DNA of 64,000 nucleotides from the NCBI RefSeq assembly GCF_026725475.1, contig NZ_CP109965.1, forward strand, positions 1,178,001 to 1,242,000, written 5' to 3'. Under the pieces are notes generated by a model. That model was not told the DNA's origin, made no database searches, and saw only the letters and a program-made list of their open reading frames with translations. This document shows, one piece after another, positions 56,015 through 64,000 of the stretch. The stretch's first letter is position 1, and the number at the start of each line of letters is the position of its first letter. This DNA is from Catenovulum adriaticum (lineage in GTDB: Bacteria > Pseudomonadota > Gammaproteobacteria > Enterobacterales > Alteromonadaceae). The translations under genes were made by a program, and so were the position numbers.

Positions 56015-56688
56015 TTTTTAAGTTAATGTAAAAATATAATCCTAACTTTTCATGCACTTACCGACCAGTGAGCTAAGGCGCTAGGCTTTAGATCCGTAGG
56101 TACGATTAGCGGCGTGGGCGCGTAAGCGTACAATTACATTTTGAGATTATGGATTTCTGGGGCGCTTCGCTGCTAGCTTTTATAAACCTTGTAGGCGTGC
56201 AGCTTGCGCACGCAGTATTTGAACGATACAGCTCGTAGCGCAATTACGGATAGCTAACATTAAAAACAAGCAATGAAAGTATATTTAAGTACCGGCCAAG
56301 TTAATTGTCGTCGATCAGCAAAATTGATAGTTTTAGTTGGCGCTTTTATATCATGTTATGACATATATGGGTCGACACTTTGGACAAACTTTAACGGTTA
56401 GAATAATATATTGAGATTGCGGTAGCTTCGATGCTTCGAAGTTGGCGGTATTTTTATGTGTGCGATGTAGCGGCTACATTAGTTAAGCAATATTTTTCAG
56501 TTAGTTAATGCCAATTTTATAACGCTCGAGAGCAAGAGACTTTTAAATTAAATATGGTTTTAAAGTTTTTTTGTTTGTATTCGTTAGCTAAAATCCGCCG
56601 GAAGTTAAAGCTGACTCATGAATAATTGTACCGCTAGAAAACAAAATGAGAAGTTTATAGCTCATTAAGTAATTATAAGGGTTTAATT
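56015..56688. other. Intergenic region with palindromic repeats
   Basis: About 670 nt without a supported gene. It is GC-richer than its surroundings between 56060 and 56250 and holds palindromic units, including GTACG..GCG-TGGG-CGC..CGTAC (about 56101-56132) and GCGTGC-AGCTT-GCGCACGC (about 56195-56212). These look like dispersed palindromic repeats. The right part is AT-rich and would hold the promoter for the next gene. Confidence 0.5.
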
Positions 56689-58248
56689 TTGACACCTCTT
56701 GTTCACTCTAAACAAACGATAGGCTCTAAATTGGCTGTTCATATAGTTATTTTGTGCGTTTTTTGTGCGTTTTCTTTTGCTCTTTTAATTAAACAATATC
56801 AAGAACAAAAGCAGCAATTATTTAATAATTATTCATTGGGCGTTAAATCAAAAGTTGAAGCCAGTCTTGGTGTTTATAAGAAGTTTTCAAATTTTATCTA
56901 TCAACAAATTATAAATAATGATGAGGTAATGAAACTTTTCCAGCAAGCTGCTAATTCGGATGGAGCGATTCGAGAAGAAAATCGCCAAAAAGTTTTAGAT
57001 ATACTTAATCCGACTTATCGGTTATTGGTTAAGCAAAATTTCAGACAGCTTCATTTTCATTTTGCTAATGGTGATACGTTTCTTAGAGTCCATAAACCAG
57101 CAGTATATGGAGATAACCTATTTTCGGTTAGAGAATCTGTTAGGTTAGCCAATTTAGAACAAAGAATAATAAAAGGCTTTGAAGAGGGGCGAACGTTTAA
57201 TGGATATAGGTTTGTGTACCCTGTTATTTATGGCGGGGAGCATCTAGGCAGTGTAGAAGTTTCTTTGTCAATGGGCAGTATTCTGGATGTTTTATACGAG
57301 CTTTATTCGGATAAAGATTTTTATTTTATTATTAAAAAGTCTGCAGTCGAAAAAAAGGTGTTTAATGATGCAAAAACAAATTACATATCAAGCTCCTTAT
57401 CTGAAGATTACTATTATGATAAAGGGGTTTTTGAACAAAATGTTATAAGAGTAAAAGACCGTACGCTGGTTAAAAATGTGGCGTTATTGCGCAAAAAACT
57501 CAAAGATTCAATTGATAGCATGGTTAGCTTTACAAAGGTTGTGTCTATTGATGGAGTCGATTATGCCCTTCGTTTTTATTCAATCAAAAATTTTAAAAAC
57601 GAGCATGTCGCGTATTTAATTGTGACCTCCAAAGACGCTAGTTTTAATCAATTGTTTAATAAATTTTTAATTTACGGCATCTTACTTCTGCTAGTGGTGA
57701 TAACTTACCTGTGGAGTGTTTATTCTGATTTTTTTCATAAAAGGCAGCTGCTTTCATTGTCTAATACGGACTTTTTAACCAAGTTATACAATCGTAAAAA
57801 ATTTACCGAAATGCTCCACTTAGAAATTCTAAAATACAACCCTGAGCAGTCCGTGTTTAGTGTCATTATTTTTGATATTGATCATTTTAAATGCATTAAT
57901 GATGAGCTTGGCCACAATGTAGGCGATGAATACCTTAAAGAACTCAGTAAATTAGTTTCAGCTAACGTTCGAGATACGGATATTTTTGCACGTTGGGGCG
58001 GGGAAGAGTTTGTTTTGTTGCTTCCCAACACACAAGAAGGTGATGCTTTAACCATGGCCGAAAAGTTACGCAAAAAAGTGGAAGCTCATCAATTTTCTTC
58101 ATCAAAGCATGTAACTATTAGTCTGGGAGTTGCTGCGTGTATAGCACAAGAACAAAAAACAGATGATATTATCGCGAGGGCAGATAAAGCCTTATATGCT
58201 GCTAAATCAGATGGTAGAAATACATCTAGGGCTTGGTCACATTTGTAA
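56689..58248 (+). CDS. Membrane-bound diguanylate cyclase with periplasmic sensor
   Basis: 519 residues from a TTG start (AAGGG ribosome site 8 nt before; no suitable ATG nearby). Transmembrane helices at about 17-37 and 325-347 enclose a periplasmic double-Cache-like sensor (HFHFANGDTFLRVHKP, NGYRFVYPVIYGGEHLGSV). The GGDEF domain (about 355-515) has DIDHFKCINDELGHNVGDEYL and an intact RWGGEEFVLLLP, so it should make c-di-GMP. An RxxD inhibitory site is replaced (SANVRDTD gives RDTD five residues before the signature). Its 3' end overlaps the convergent GGDEF-EAL gene by 23 bp. Confidence 0.9.
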   Translation: MTPLVHSKQTIGSKLAVHIVILCVFCAFSFALLIKQYQEQKQQLFNNYSLGVKSKVEASLGVYKKFSNFIYQQIINNDEVMKLFQQAANSDGAIREENRQKVLDILNPTYRLLVKQNFRQLHFHFANGDTFLRVHKPAVYGDNLFSVRESVRLANLEQRIIKGFEEGRTFNGYRFVYPVIYGGEHLGSVEVSLSMGSILDVLYELYSDKDFYFIIKKSAVEKKVFNDAKTNYISSSLSEDYYYDKGVFEQNVIRVKDRTLVKNVALLRKKLKDSIDSMVSFTKVVSIDGVDYALRFYSIKNFKNEHVAYLIVTSKDASFNQLFNKFLIYGILLLLVVITYLWSVYSDFFHKRQLLSLSNTDFLTKLYNRKKFTEMLHLEILKYNPEQSVFSVIIFDIDHFKCINDELGHNVGDEYLKELSKLVSANVRDTDIFARWGGEEFVLLLPNTQEGDALTMAEKLRKKVEAHQFSSSKHVTISLGVAACIAQEQKTDDIIARADKALYAAKSDGRNTSRAWSHL

Positions 58249-61200
58249 TGTTCAATAGGTTCAGTTCTTCAAGCTTACGTGGTTTGCCAAATAAATATCC
58301 TTGATAAAAATTGCAGCCCATACGGTGTAGTAACTGGCGGTGCTCATTCGTTTCGACGCCCTCGGCAATCACTTGTAAATCCATGGATTTGGCTAGTGTG
58401 ATCACCGCTTGTGCGATGGACTTATCGTTTCTACTGTGAATGATGTCTCGTACAAAACCTTGGTCTATTTTTAGTTGGTTGATGGGTAACTGTTTTAAAT
58501 ATGATAACGATGAATAGCCGGTACCAAAATCGTCAATTGAAAAGGTGATCCCATGTTGCTGCAAATCGACCATCTTAGCTTTAACATCTTTGATGTTGTT
58601 GGCTAACAGGGATTCAGTTATTTCTAATTTTAAACGCTTGGGGTTCGCGCCCGAATGTTTTAATTTGTTCAGTACTTTATGCACAAAATCATCTTTGTTA
58701 AATTGAACCACGCTGATATTCACAGCAATGGTTAAATTTTGTGTAGCGGGATCCTTTGCCCATAGAGCTAAGGTACGGCAGGCTTGATCTAATACCCAGT
58801 CTCCTATAGGCACAATAAGGCCTGTTTCTTCGGTTAATGGAATAAATTGCGCTGGTGAAATCATCCCTTTTTGTGGATGAAGCCAGCGCAGTAGTGCCTC
58901 AACCCCAACGATCTGTCCGTGATGGTTAACTTGTATTTGATAAAATAGGATAAATTGTTGGTAGTGAATTGCACAGTATAAGTCATTAACTAAAGTTGCT
59001 CTCGCGCTAACCGCAATTTGCATTTTAGGATCAAAAAACTGAACCCGGTTGCGGCCTGCATCTTTAGCTTTATACATAGCCATATCGGCTTGTTTAAGCA
59101 AATCTTCTTTGCGCACAGTGCCATTTTTAAACATGGTGACACCAATACTGGCAGAGGAATTATACGTTAAGCCCTCAAGTTCATACTCCTGAGCCAAATG
59201 AATCATTATTCTTTGCGCAATAGATTCAGCCTGATTAGCCGCAGTTTGTTTATCTCTATTTAGGTTTGTGACTAAGATAACAAACTCATCTCCGCCTAAT
59301 CTTGCAACGGTATCACTTTGACTGACAGATTTAATTAAGCGTCCAGATACTAGTCTTAATAACAAATCCCCTATATTGTGACCAGCGCTATCATTTAAAG
59401 TTTTAAAATTATCTAAATCAAGAAACATTAACGCTGCGAATTTTTTTACGTGCAAACAATGGTTAATTGCACCTTGTAACTTTTCTAAAAATAAACGCCG
59501 ATTGGGAAGTAAGGTAAGTGGATCATAAAATGCTAAATTGTGTATCTCTTGCTCACGCTTTTTGCGCTGAGTAATATCTCGTACAATGCCAATAAAGTTG
59601 GTTTCGCCATCCATTTGTACTTCGACTACACCCAGTTCAATCGGAAAACTTCTACCGTCTTTGTGTAAAGCATCCAGTTCACGAATACGGCCAGTAATAT
59701 CACTGATACCTCTGTTAATGTAATTGGAAAGATAACTATCGTGATTTTCTCGGTGCGGGGAGTCCATTAGCATACTGATATTTTTGCCCACAATTTCGTG
59801 GTCGGAATAACCAAAAATTTGTTTTGCCGCTTGATTTAGAGTGAGCACGATTCCTTTGGTATTAATAGTAATAATCCCATCGAGTAAACGCTCTACAACA
59901 GCTTCCATCTGTCTTGATTTTTCATTTAGGGAGCTTTCGGCTTTTATTTGGTCATTAATATCAAAGTGTGTGCCCAGCAACCATTCGGCCTTCCCATCAT
60001 CTGTCTTTGATGATATTTTCCCCCTTGTATTAATCCAGACCCAGGTACCATTTTTATGTTTCATACGAATATTGGCTTCGTATATTGGGATTAAACCATT
60101 TGTGTACCTTTCTATTTGTTCGGTACAATAAGCTAAATCGTCCGGGTGGGTCAGTCTTTCCCAGGTGCTTCTGTTTGCTGGCATCAACTCAGCAAGTTCA
60201 TAACCTAATAGTGTTGCCCATTTATCATTAATTATTAACTGGTTATCTTGTAAATTGAGGCGCCAGGTGCCAATGGTATTGGCGTCAATAACTGCCTTTA
60301 ACAAATTTTGACTATTACGAATGATTTCTTCATCGCGTTTTTCTTTGGTCACATCGGTTTGAATGGCAATATAGCCGCTATGCTCGCCATTTTCGTTGAA
60401 CATAGGGTTACAGGCTATTCTAATCCAATAGGTTTTTTGTTCTTTTGAATAATTGAGCACATCAACATTAAAGCTTGTTTTTGAAGCCAGTGCTTCTCTC
60501 ATCTTTTTTATGGCGTTTGCGCATGTATCTGGACCTTGCAGTAATTCGCCAGGTTTTTTACCCGACATTTCCTCAAGGCTATAGCCAGAAATTTCAGCAA
60601 AAGCTTCGTTTATCCACACAACTAATCCGTTTGTATCTGTGATGACGACGCCATTTGTTGTTTGTCTAGCGACTTCTGACAGGCGCCTTAACACTGAGTG
60701 GGCATTGGTTTGTTCGGTAATATTTCTAATAACAACTAGGACTTCGTTTTCATTAATTTTTTTGTAACGCGCTTCAAAAGTTTTATTTAAATTTTCAAAG
60801 GTATATGTGTGATGAATAACAGTTTTTTTACTAAAAGCTTGATTAACATTCTCCACCACTTGACTCCCTAGTTCATACGGTAGAATGTCAAGAATTTTAC
60901 TCCCCAAAATTTCATGTTGGGGTTTTAATAAATCAGGGTGGTCGTTACAGGCTAAAAATCGAAAGTCGCGGTCAATAACAAAAACAATATCGGGTAGTGT
61001 CGAAAGGATGGATGCTGTTCTAGTTATTTCTGATGATAGTGGGTGTTGCTGGTTTTGTTGGTCGTGTCTGGCAATTTCATGCTCAACCATATCTGCTAAC
61101 TCACGCAACATTTGTTTTTGATGGGTGGAGAATGTTTGTGGCTGCGGATCAATCAGGCACAGTGTGCCAATAGGATGGCCGCTTGGGCTGTGCAATTGAG

Positions 61201-61546
61201 CACCTGCATAAAAGCGAATATAGGGCGCTTGTGTTACGATCGGGTTTAGCGAAAAACGTTTATCTTTGCTTGCATCGTTAACGATAAAAATATCGGAATA
61301 TAATATTGTATGGGTACAAAAAGAAGTATTTCGTGCCATCTGGCAGGTATCAATTCCTTGCTTAGATTTAAACCACACTCTGTCTTTATCAATCAGTGAA
61401 ATAAAGCATGCCTTAACTCCAAAAATAGAAACAGCCAGTCTTGTAATTCGGTCAAAATGTGCTTCGGCAGGGGAGTCTAGTAATTTTGTTTGCTTGAGCG
61501 CGAATAAACGTTCGGTTTCATTGTTCAGTTTATTAGGGGTGTTCAT
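58226..61546 (-). CDS. GAF-PAS-GGDEF-EAL cyclic-di-GMP signalling protein
   Basis: 1106 residues. An N-terminal GAF domain (about 1-160), then four PAS-type domains (about 175-285, 290-410, 415-540, 545-665; note TTNGVVITDTNGLVVWINEAF and LDGIITINTKGIVLTLNQAA). GGDEF (about 675-840) has an intact RLGGDEFVILV, and EAL (about 860-1100) has VEALLRWLHPQ, DDFGTGYSSLSYLKQLPIN and AEGVETNEHR. Both active sites look complete, so it may make or degrade c-di-GMP. No membrane helix. Convergent with the diguanylate cyclase; GGAG lies before the ATG. Confidence 0.93.
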   Translation of the reverse strand: MNTPNKLNNETERLFALKQTKLLDSPAEAHFDRITRLAVSIFGVKACFISLIDKDRVWFKSKQGIDTCQMARNTSFCTHTILYSDIFIVNDASKDKRFSLNPIVTQAPYIRFYAGAQLHSPSGHPIGTLCLIDPQPQTFSTHQKQMLRELADMVEHEIARHDQQNQQHPLSSEITRTASILSTLPDIVFVIDRDFRFLACNDHPDLLKPQHEILGSKILDILPYELGSQVVENVNQAFSKKTVIHHTYTFENLNKTFEARYKKINENEVLVVIRNITEQTNAHSVLRRLSEVARQTTNGVVITDTNGLVVWINEAFAEISGYSLEEMSGKKPGELLQGPDTCANAIKKMREALASKTSFNVDVLNYSKEQKTYWIRIACNPMFNENGEHSGYIAIQTDVTKEKRDEEIIRNSQNLLKAVIDANTIGTWRLNLQDNQLIINDKWATLLGYELAELMPANRSTWERLTHPDDLAYCTEQIERYTNGLIPIYEANIRMKHKNGTWVWINTRGKISSKTDDGKAEWLLGTHFDINDQIKAESSLNEKSRQMEAVVERLLDGIITINTKGIVLTLNQAAKQIFGYSDHEIVGKNISMLMDSPHRENHDSYLSNYINRGISDITGRIRELDALHKDGRSFPIELGVVEVQMDGETNFIGIVRDITQRKKREQEIHNLAFYDPLTLLPNRRLFLEKLQGAINHCLHVKKFAALMFLDLDNFKTLNDSAGHNIGDLLLRLVSGRLIKSVSQSDTVARLGGDEFVILVTNLNRDKQTAANQAESIAQRIMIHLAQEYELEGLTYNSSASIGVTMFKNGTVRKEDLLKQADMAMYKAKDAGRNRVQFFDPKMQIAVSARATLVNDLYCAIHYQQFILFYQIQVNHHGQIVGVEALLRWLHPQKGMISPAQFIPLTEETGLIVPIGDWVLDQACRTLALWAKDPATQNLTIAVNISVVQFNKDDFVHKVLNKLKHSGANPKRLKLEITESLLANNIKDVKAKMVDLQQHGITFSIDDFGTGYSSLSYLKQLPINQLKIDQGFVRDIIHSRNDKSIAQAVITLAKSMDLQVIAEGVETNEHRQLLHRMGCNFYQGYLFGKPRKLEELNLLNITNVTKP

Positions 61547-61663
61547 ATGTTTCTCCGCAAGCGTTATTTATGATATTTGATTTGTTATTAGAGATAAGTT
61601 TTGCAGCTGAATGAATAGTCAAGCGGTTATCTGTTAGCCTAGATTTGAAACCAGAAAACCAGC

Positions 61664-62122
61664 TTATATGTTTCTTATTAGGTACGTTAAAAGTCTTATT
61701 ATTTTGGTAATTGTAGTCTTTTTTTTAATTTTAGTTTCCAAACGGTTTGAAAAAGTTAATTTTTTTGTGATTTTTTGATTGCTGAAAGAGACTGCAGAGG
61801 GGAGAGAAAAAGCACATAAATTGGGTTGAGCTAAAATCTGCATCATTATGCTCGTCAGCTCGTTTATATTTAATTTCTGTTTTGACGTTAAGCTTATTGC
61901 ACAGCAGAAGATCCTTACCAATTTTTTTAATTTTTGAAATAGCGTTCGGCATTTAGCTATATCATGTGGTTTAACAATCAACGCTGTTTTTTTAGAAATG
62001 ATATTTTGGATAAAAATATTGTGATATCCCTTAATATATTCCTTCAGGCCAGTCGCGCCCAACCATTGTTTGGAACGCTTGGATACGGTTGAATTCTTAT
62101 TAAAAGGCTTGTCATTGCGCAT
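61664..62122 (-). CDS. Uncertain ORF, basic protein
   Basis: A 152-codon frame (MRNDKPFNKNSTVSKRSKQW). It is very basic in its last third (KLETKIKKKTTITK-like) and has no motif I recognise. A second minus-strand frame (61731-61952, with ADEHNDADF) overlaps it and looks as protein-like in its central part. This could be a frameshifted remnant instead of an intact gene. No clear ribosome site. Confidence 0.25.
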   Translation of the reverse strand: MRNDKPFNKNSTVSKRSKQWLGATGLKEYIKGYHNIFIQNIISKKTALIVKPHDIAKCRTLFQKLKKLVRIFCCAISLTSKQKLNINELTSIMMQILAQPNLCAFSLPSAVSFSNQKITKKLTFSNRLETKIKKKTTITKIIRLLTYLIRNI

Positions 62123-62321
62123 ACACCAGTCCTTAGCATGCTATTTATCACAATAGGATAAAAATAATTATCTACTTATTTTATAAACTATTTAGGCTAT
62201 CTGATTAAATCCTAATTAGAGTTAGTATAGTTCAATTTTGGTAAGCTTAGGTGGTTAAATTAACAAACAAAAATACGCACTAAAATTTGGGGGGCTGATT
62301 ACCCCAGATAAAAACAATTTA

Positions 62322-62483
62322 ATGGAAGCTTCAATGTTTTAGCCTAAGCCCAAAGGTTTGCATTATTCAACCTTTGCCAAAGCACAGCGAGAATTGAACA
62401 CGTTAGAGCGTGAATATAATCAATTATGGACAGACAGGTTAAAAATTAAATTTAGTGAATTTTGGGGTGTTTTAGAAAATTAA
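62322..62483 (+). pseudogene. Short gene remnant
   Basis: A 53-codon frame with an in-frame TAG after MEASMF, then PKPKGLHYSTFAKAQREL through LWTDRLKIKFSEFWGVLEN and a stop. The protein-like composition suggests the C-terminal end of a decayed gene, perhaps of mobile origin. The family was not identified. Confidence 0.3.
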
Positions 62484-62572
62484 CACAGCTTACTAATGTT
62501 TGCATATTGTTTGCAGATTGGATTTTTAAAAGATTTTGTAAGTGTCTACTAGCGCGGGAGACCTTTATAATT

Positions 62573-62652
62573 TGTACCACCGAGTGGACTCGAACCACTG
62601 ACCCTTGGTGCGGGTGATAAAGAGCGGTAGTGCTTTAAGCAGCTGGGTTATA
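62573..62652 (-). pseudogene. Degenerate tRNA copy 1
   Basis: On the minus strand the 3' half keeps the T arm (GGTTCGAGTCCACTCGG) and an acceptor-like end, but the anticodon and D arms no longer pair and the 5' acceptor strand is lost. It is clearly related to the intact tRNA-Val 180 bp to the right. Confidence 0.6.
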
Positions 62653-62709
62653 ATGTACTAAGAAAATAAATTGAGGCAGAGAAAACATTTGTTGAGTGGA
62701 GAAGAGAAT

Positions 62710-62786
62710 TGGTACGACCGAGTGGACTCCACCGACCCTTGGTACGGGTTATAGAGAGCGGTAGTGCACTAATCAGCTGAGTTATA
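62710..62786 (-). pseudogene. Degenerate tRNA copy 2
   Basis: Keeps the D-arm region (CTCAGCTGATTAGTGCACTACC), the 3' acceptor strand GGTCGTACCA and part of the T arm. Bases in the T loop are deleted, the anticodon arm is scrambled and the 5' acceptor strand does not pair. Non-functional. Confidence 0.65.
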
Positions 62787-62833
62787 AAGTCTTAGAAATA
62801 AGTAAAATGGCAAAGGGAATTTAAAGTTAAAAT

Positions 62834-62910
62834 TGGTACGACCGAGTGGACTCGAACCACCGACCCCTACCATGTCAAGGTAGTGCTCTAACCAGCTGAG
62901 CTACGGTCGT
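62834..62910 (-). tRNA. tRNA-Val (anticodon GAC)
   Basis: 77 nt including an encoded CCA. Acceptor stem ACGACCG/CGGTCGT with discriminator A; D arm GCTC..GAGC; anticodon stem CTACC/GGTAG with loop TTGACAT giving anticodon GAC; T arm GGTGG-TTCGAGT-CCACT. All four stems pair (one G-U in the T stem). Confidence 0.93.
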
Positions 62911-63271
62911 ACAATATAGATAGGTTGCTTGTGCAACGGCGCGAATATTAGCGATTCGTTTGGTCGATAGCAAGCTTTATTTTGTAAAATAAGTTTGTTT
63001 GCTTTTTTTTTGTTCAATCAAGAGGACGTTGTAGGCAAACAACAAAGATTGGAACTTTTTTATTGCATGGCATATTTAACGATCATCTCTAAAGGGTAAG
63101 TTAACAATAAAGTTTGAAATTTTTAAGTTTGGTGGTTCTGGTAGCTGTGGGTGGGGCACAACAGCCAACGCCGGCATGAATCAATTACAAACTATTCATT
63201 AGCAAGCCGCCAATAAATTAGTGAGTTACTGACAAAATAACTCACTAAATAGAATTAAGCTAAAACTAGAC
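62911..63271. other. Intergenic region before the CstA-like gene end
   Basis: About 360 nt with no gene. The left part, with runs of T near 63001-63015, would hold the tRNA promoter (read leftwards). At 63218-63248 lies a perfect 11-bp inverted repeat TTAGTGAGTTA / TAACTCACTAA, 24 nt past the stop of the CstA-like gene, which is probably its terminator. Confidence 0.55.
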
Positions 63272-64000
63272 CTAAGCTAATTGCTGTTTCTTATGAGTGA
63301 ATACCAACGCAATCAAGCCGATTAGGACCACAACAATGCCAATTGGTTTGCTTAACTCAGGCGATAAATTAAAGCCAATCGCAGCGGTCATAATATAAGA
63401 AACCGTGACAGCGGTTGCAATAACGGCTGGAATACTGACTACCCAATGGAAAGTACCTCGATCAAACAAATATTTAGTGGCCAACCACAAGACACTAGTT
63501 GAAAGCAACATATTAGAAAAAGCAAAATATCGCCAAATAACAGTAAAGTCGAGCTTTGTCATAAAATAAGCAATCGTCAAAATAGGTACAGCTAACAATA
63601 AACGATTACGTATACTTTGCGGTATATTAAAAGCGTCAACTATCGTTAGGCGCAGTGAACGAAACGCAGTGTCGCCCGAAGTAATTGGAAAAACCGCCAC
63701 TGCCATAATTGCCATAATACCACCAAAAACGCCTAGATAGCTTGTTGCGACATGGTTCACCACTAAACCAGGGCCACCAATATCTAACATTGCTTTTAAT
63801 CCAGCATACCCTTCTGGAAACGCAGCAATTCCCGCTAAAGCCCATACACAAGCTACAATACCTTCGCATGTCATAGCGCCATAATAAACAGGGCGAACAT
63901 ATTTTTCATTCGTTAGGCAACGTGCAATAATCGGTGCCTGTGTAGAATGAAATCCACTAATTGCTCCACAGGTAATCGTAATAAATAATAATGGCCAAGT
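63272..64000 (-). CDS. Carbon starvation protein CstA-family transporter, 3' part
   Basis: The frame is open through the right edge of the window: it reads TWPLLFITITCGAISGFHST, then QAPIIARCLTNEKYVRPVYYGAM, so the start lies outside. 242 C-terminal residues are visible, with about six membrane segments. GAISGFHSTQ and SGDTAFRSLRLTI are CstA/BtsT signatures; this family imports peptides or pyruvate. This copy resembles the shorter members of the family (HTS-like) in its C-terminus. Confidence 0.88.
   Translation of the reverse strand, partial: TWPLLFITITCGAISGFHSTQAPIIARCLTNEKYVRPVYYGAMTCEGIVACVWALAGIAAFPEGYAGLKAMLDIGGPGLVVNHVATSYLGVFGGIMAIMAVAVFPITSGDTAFRSLRLTIVDAFNIPQSIRNRLLLAVPILTIAYFMTKLDFTVIWRYFAFSNMLLSTSVLWLATKYLFDRGTFHWVVSIPAVIATAVTVSYIMTAAIGFNLSPELSKPIGIVVVLIGLIALVFTHKKQQLA

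Overview
The window is a piece of a low-GC marine gammaproteobacterial chromosome, most like an agar-degrading member of the Alteromonadales (Catenovulum or a relative). The housekeeping blocks recX-alaS-csrA, ffh-rpsP-rimM-trmD-rplS, minCDE opposite ycgL-mltB-ycgM-ycgN, and yfcL-epmC are typically gammaproteobacterial. A GH117 neoagarooligosaccharide hydrolase at the left edge and a sulfatase/GH86 agarase-porphyranase pair near 48.5-52 kb point to growth on red-algal galactans. The species is inferred, not proven.

Layout. 1-6.4 kb: GH117 tail, a cytochrome b562-like lipoprotein, a lactonase-fold propeller protein, the operon epmC / NAD-kinase-like / yfcL, a GGDEF protein with a degenerate signature, and yaiI. 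6.4-24.7 kb: an SSS-family Na+/solute symporter and then core information-processing genes (recX, alaS, csrA, corB-like, ypjD-like, ffh, rpsP-rimM-trmD-rplS, a DnaJ-related gene, fadD, an EVE-domain gene, ligA), an encapsulin-type ferritin behind a Fur-like box, and folE. 24.9-32.4 kb: minCDE, the ycgL group, a lipoprotein esterase, a yaeQ gene split by a 264-bp MITE-like element, and efpL.

32.7-48.2 kb is a defence island: a frameshifted WYL-type regulator, a complete type I-F cas operon (cas1, cas2-3, csy1, csy2, csy3, cas6f), a leader with nested inverted repeats, and one long CRISPR array of about 51 repeats. The array is cut in two by an IS1634-like element that landed in a repeat (duplicating TTAGAA), and that element was itself hit by an IS3-family element (duplicating ATTG). 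The distal part of the array changes repeat sequence in blocks and ends in two copies of a repeat-like hairpin fused to a conserved structured module of about 60 bp. Csy1 lacks the usual PAM-reading motif and its N-terminal half is unusually AT-rich.

48.5-64 kb: the sulfatase-GH86 operon, a 5'-nucleotidase-family lipoprotein, an unassigned alpha/beta-hydrolase-like protein, convergent diguanylate cyclase and GAF/PAS/GGDEF/EAL genes, a decayed stretch with two pseudo-tRNAs beside an intact tRNA-Val(GAC), and the 3' part of a CstA-family transporter gene.

The most interesting material is at the CRISPR locus: altered Csy1, repeat-block switching, nested insertions, two spacers that hit homologous sites in different registers, and the terminal element. 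The clean MITE-like interruption of yaeQ is also worth attention.
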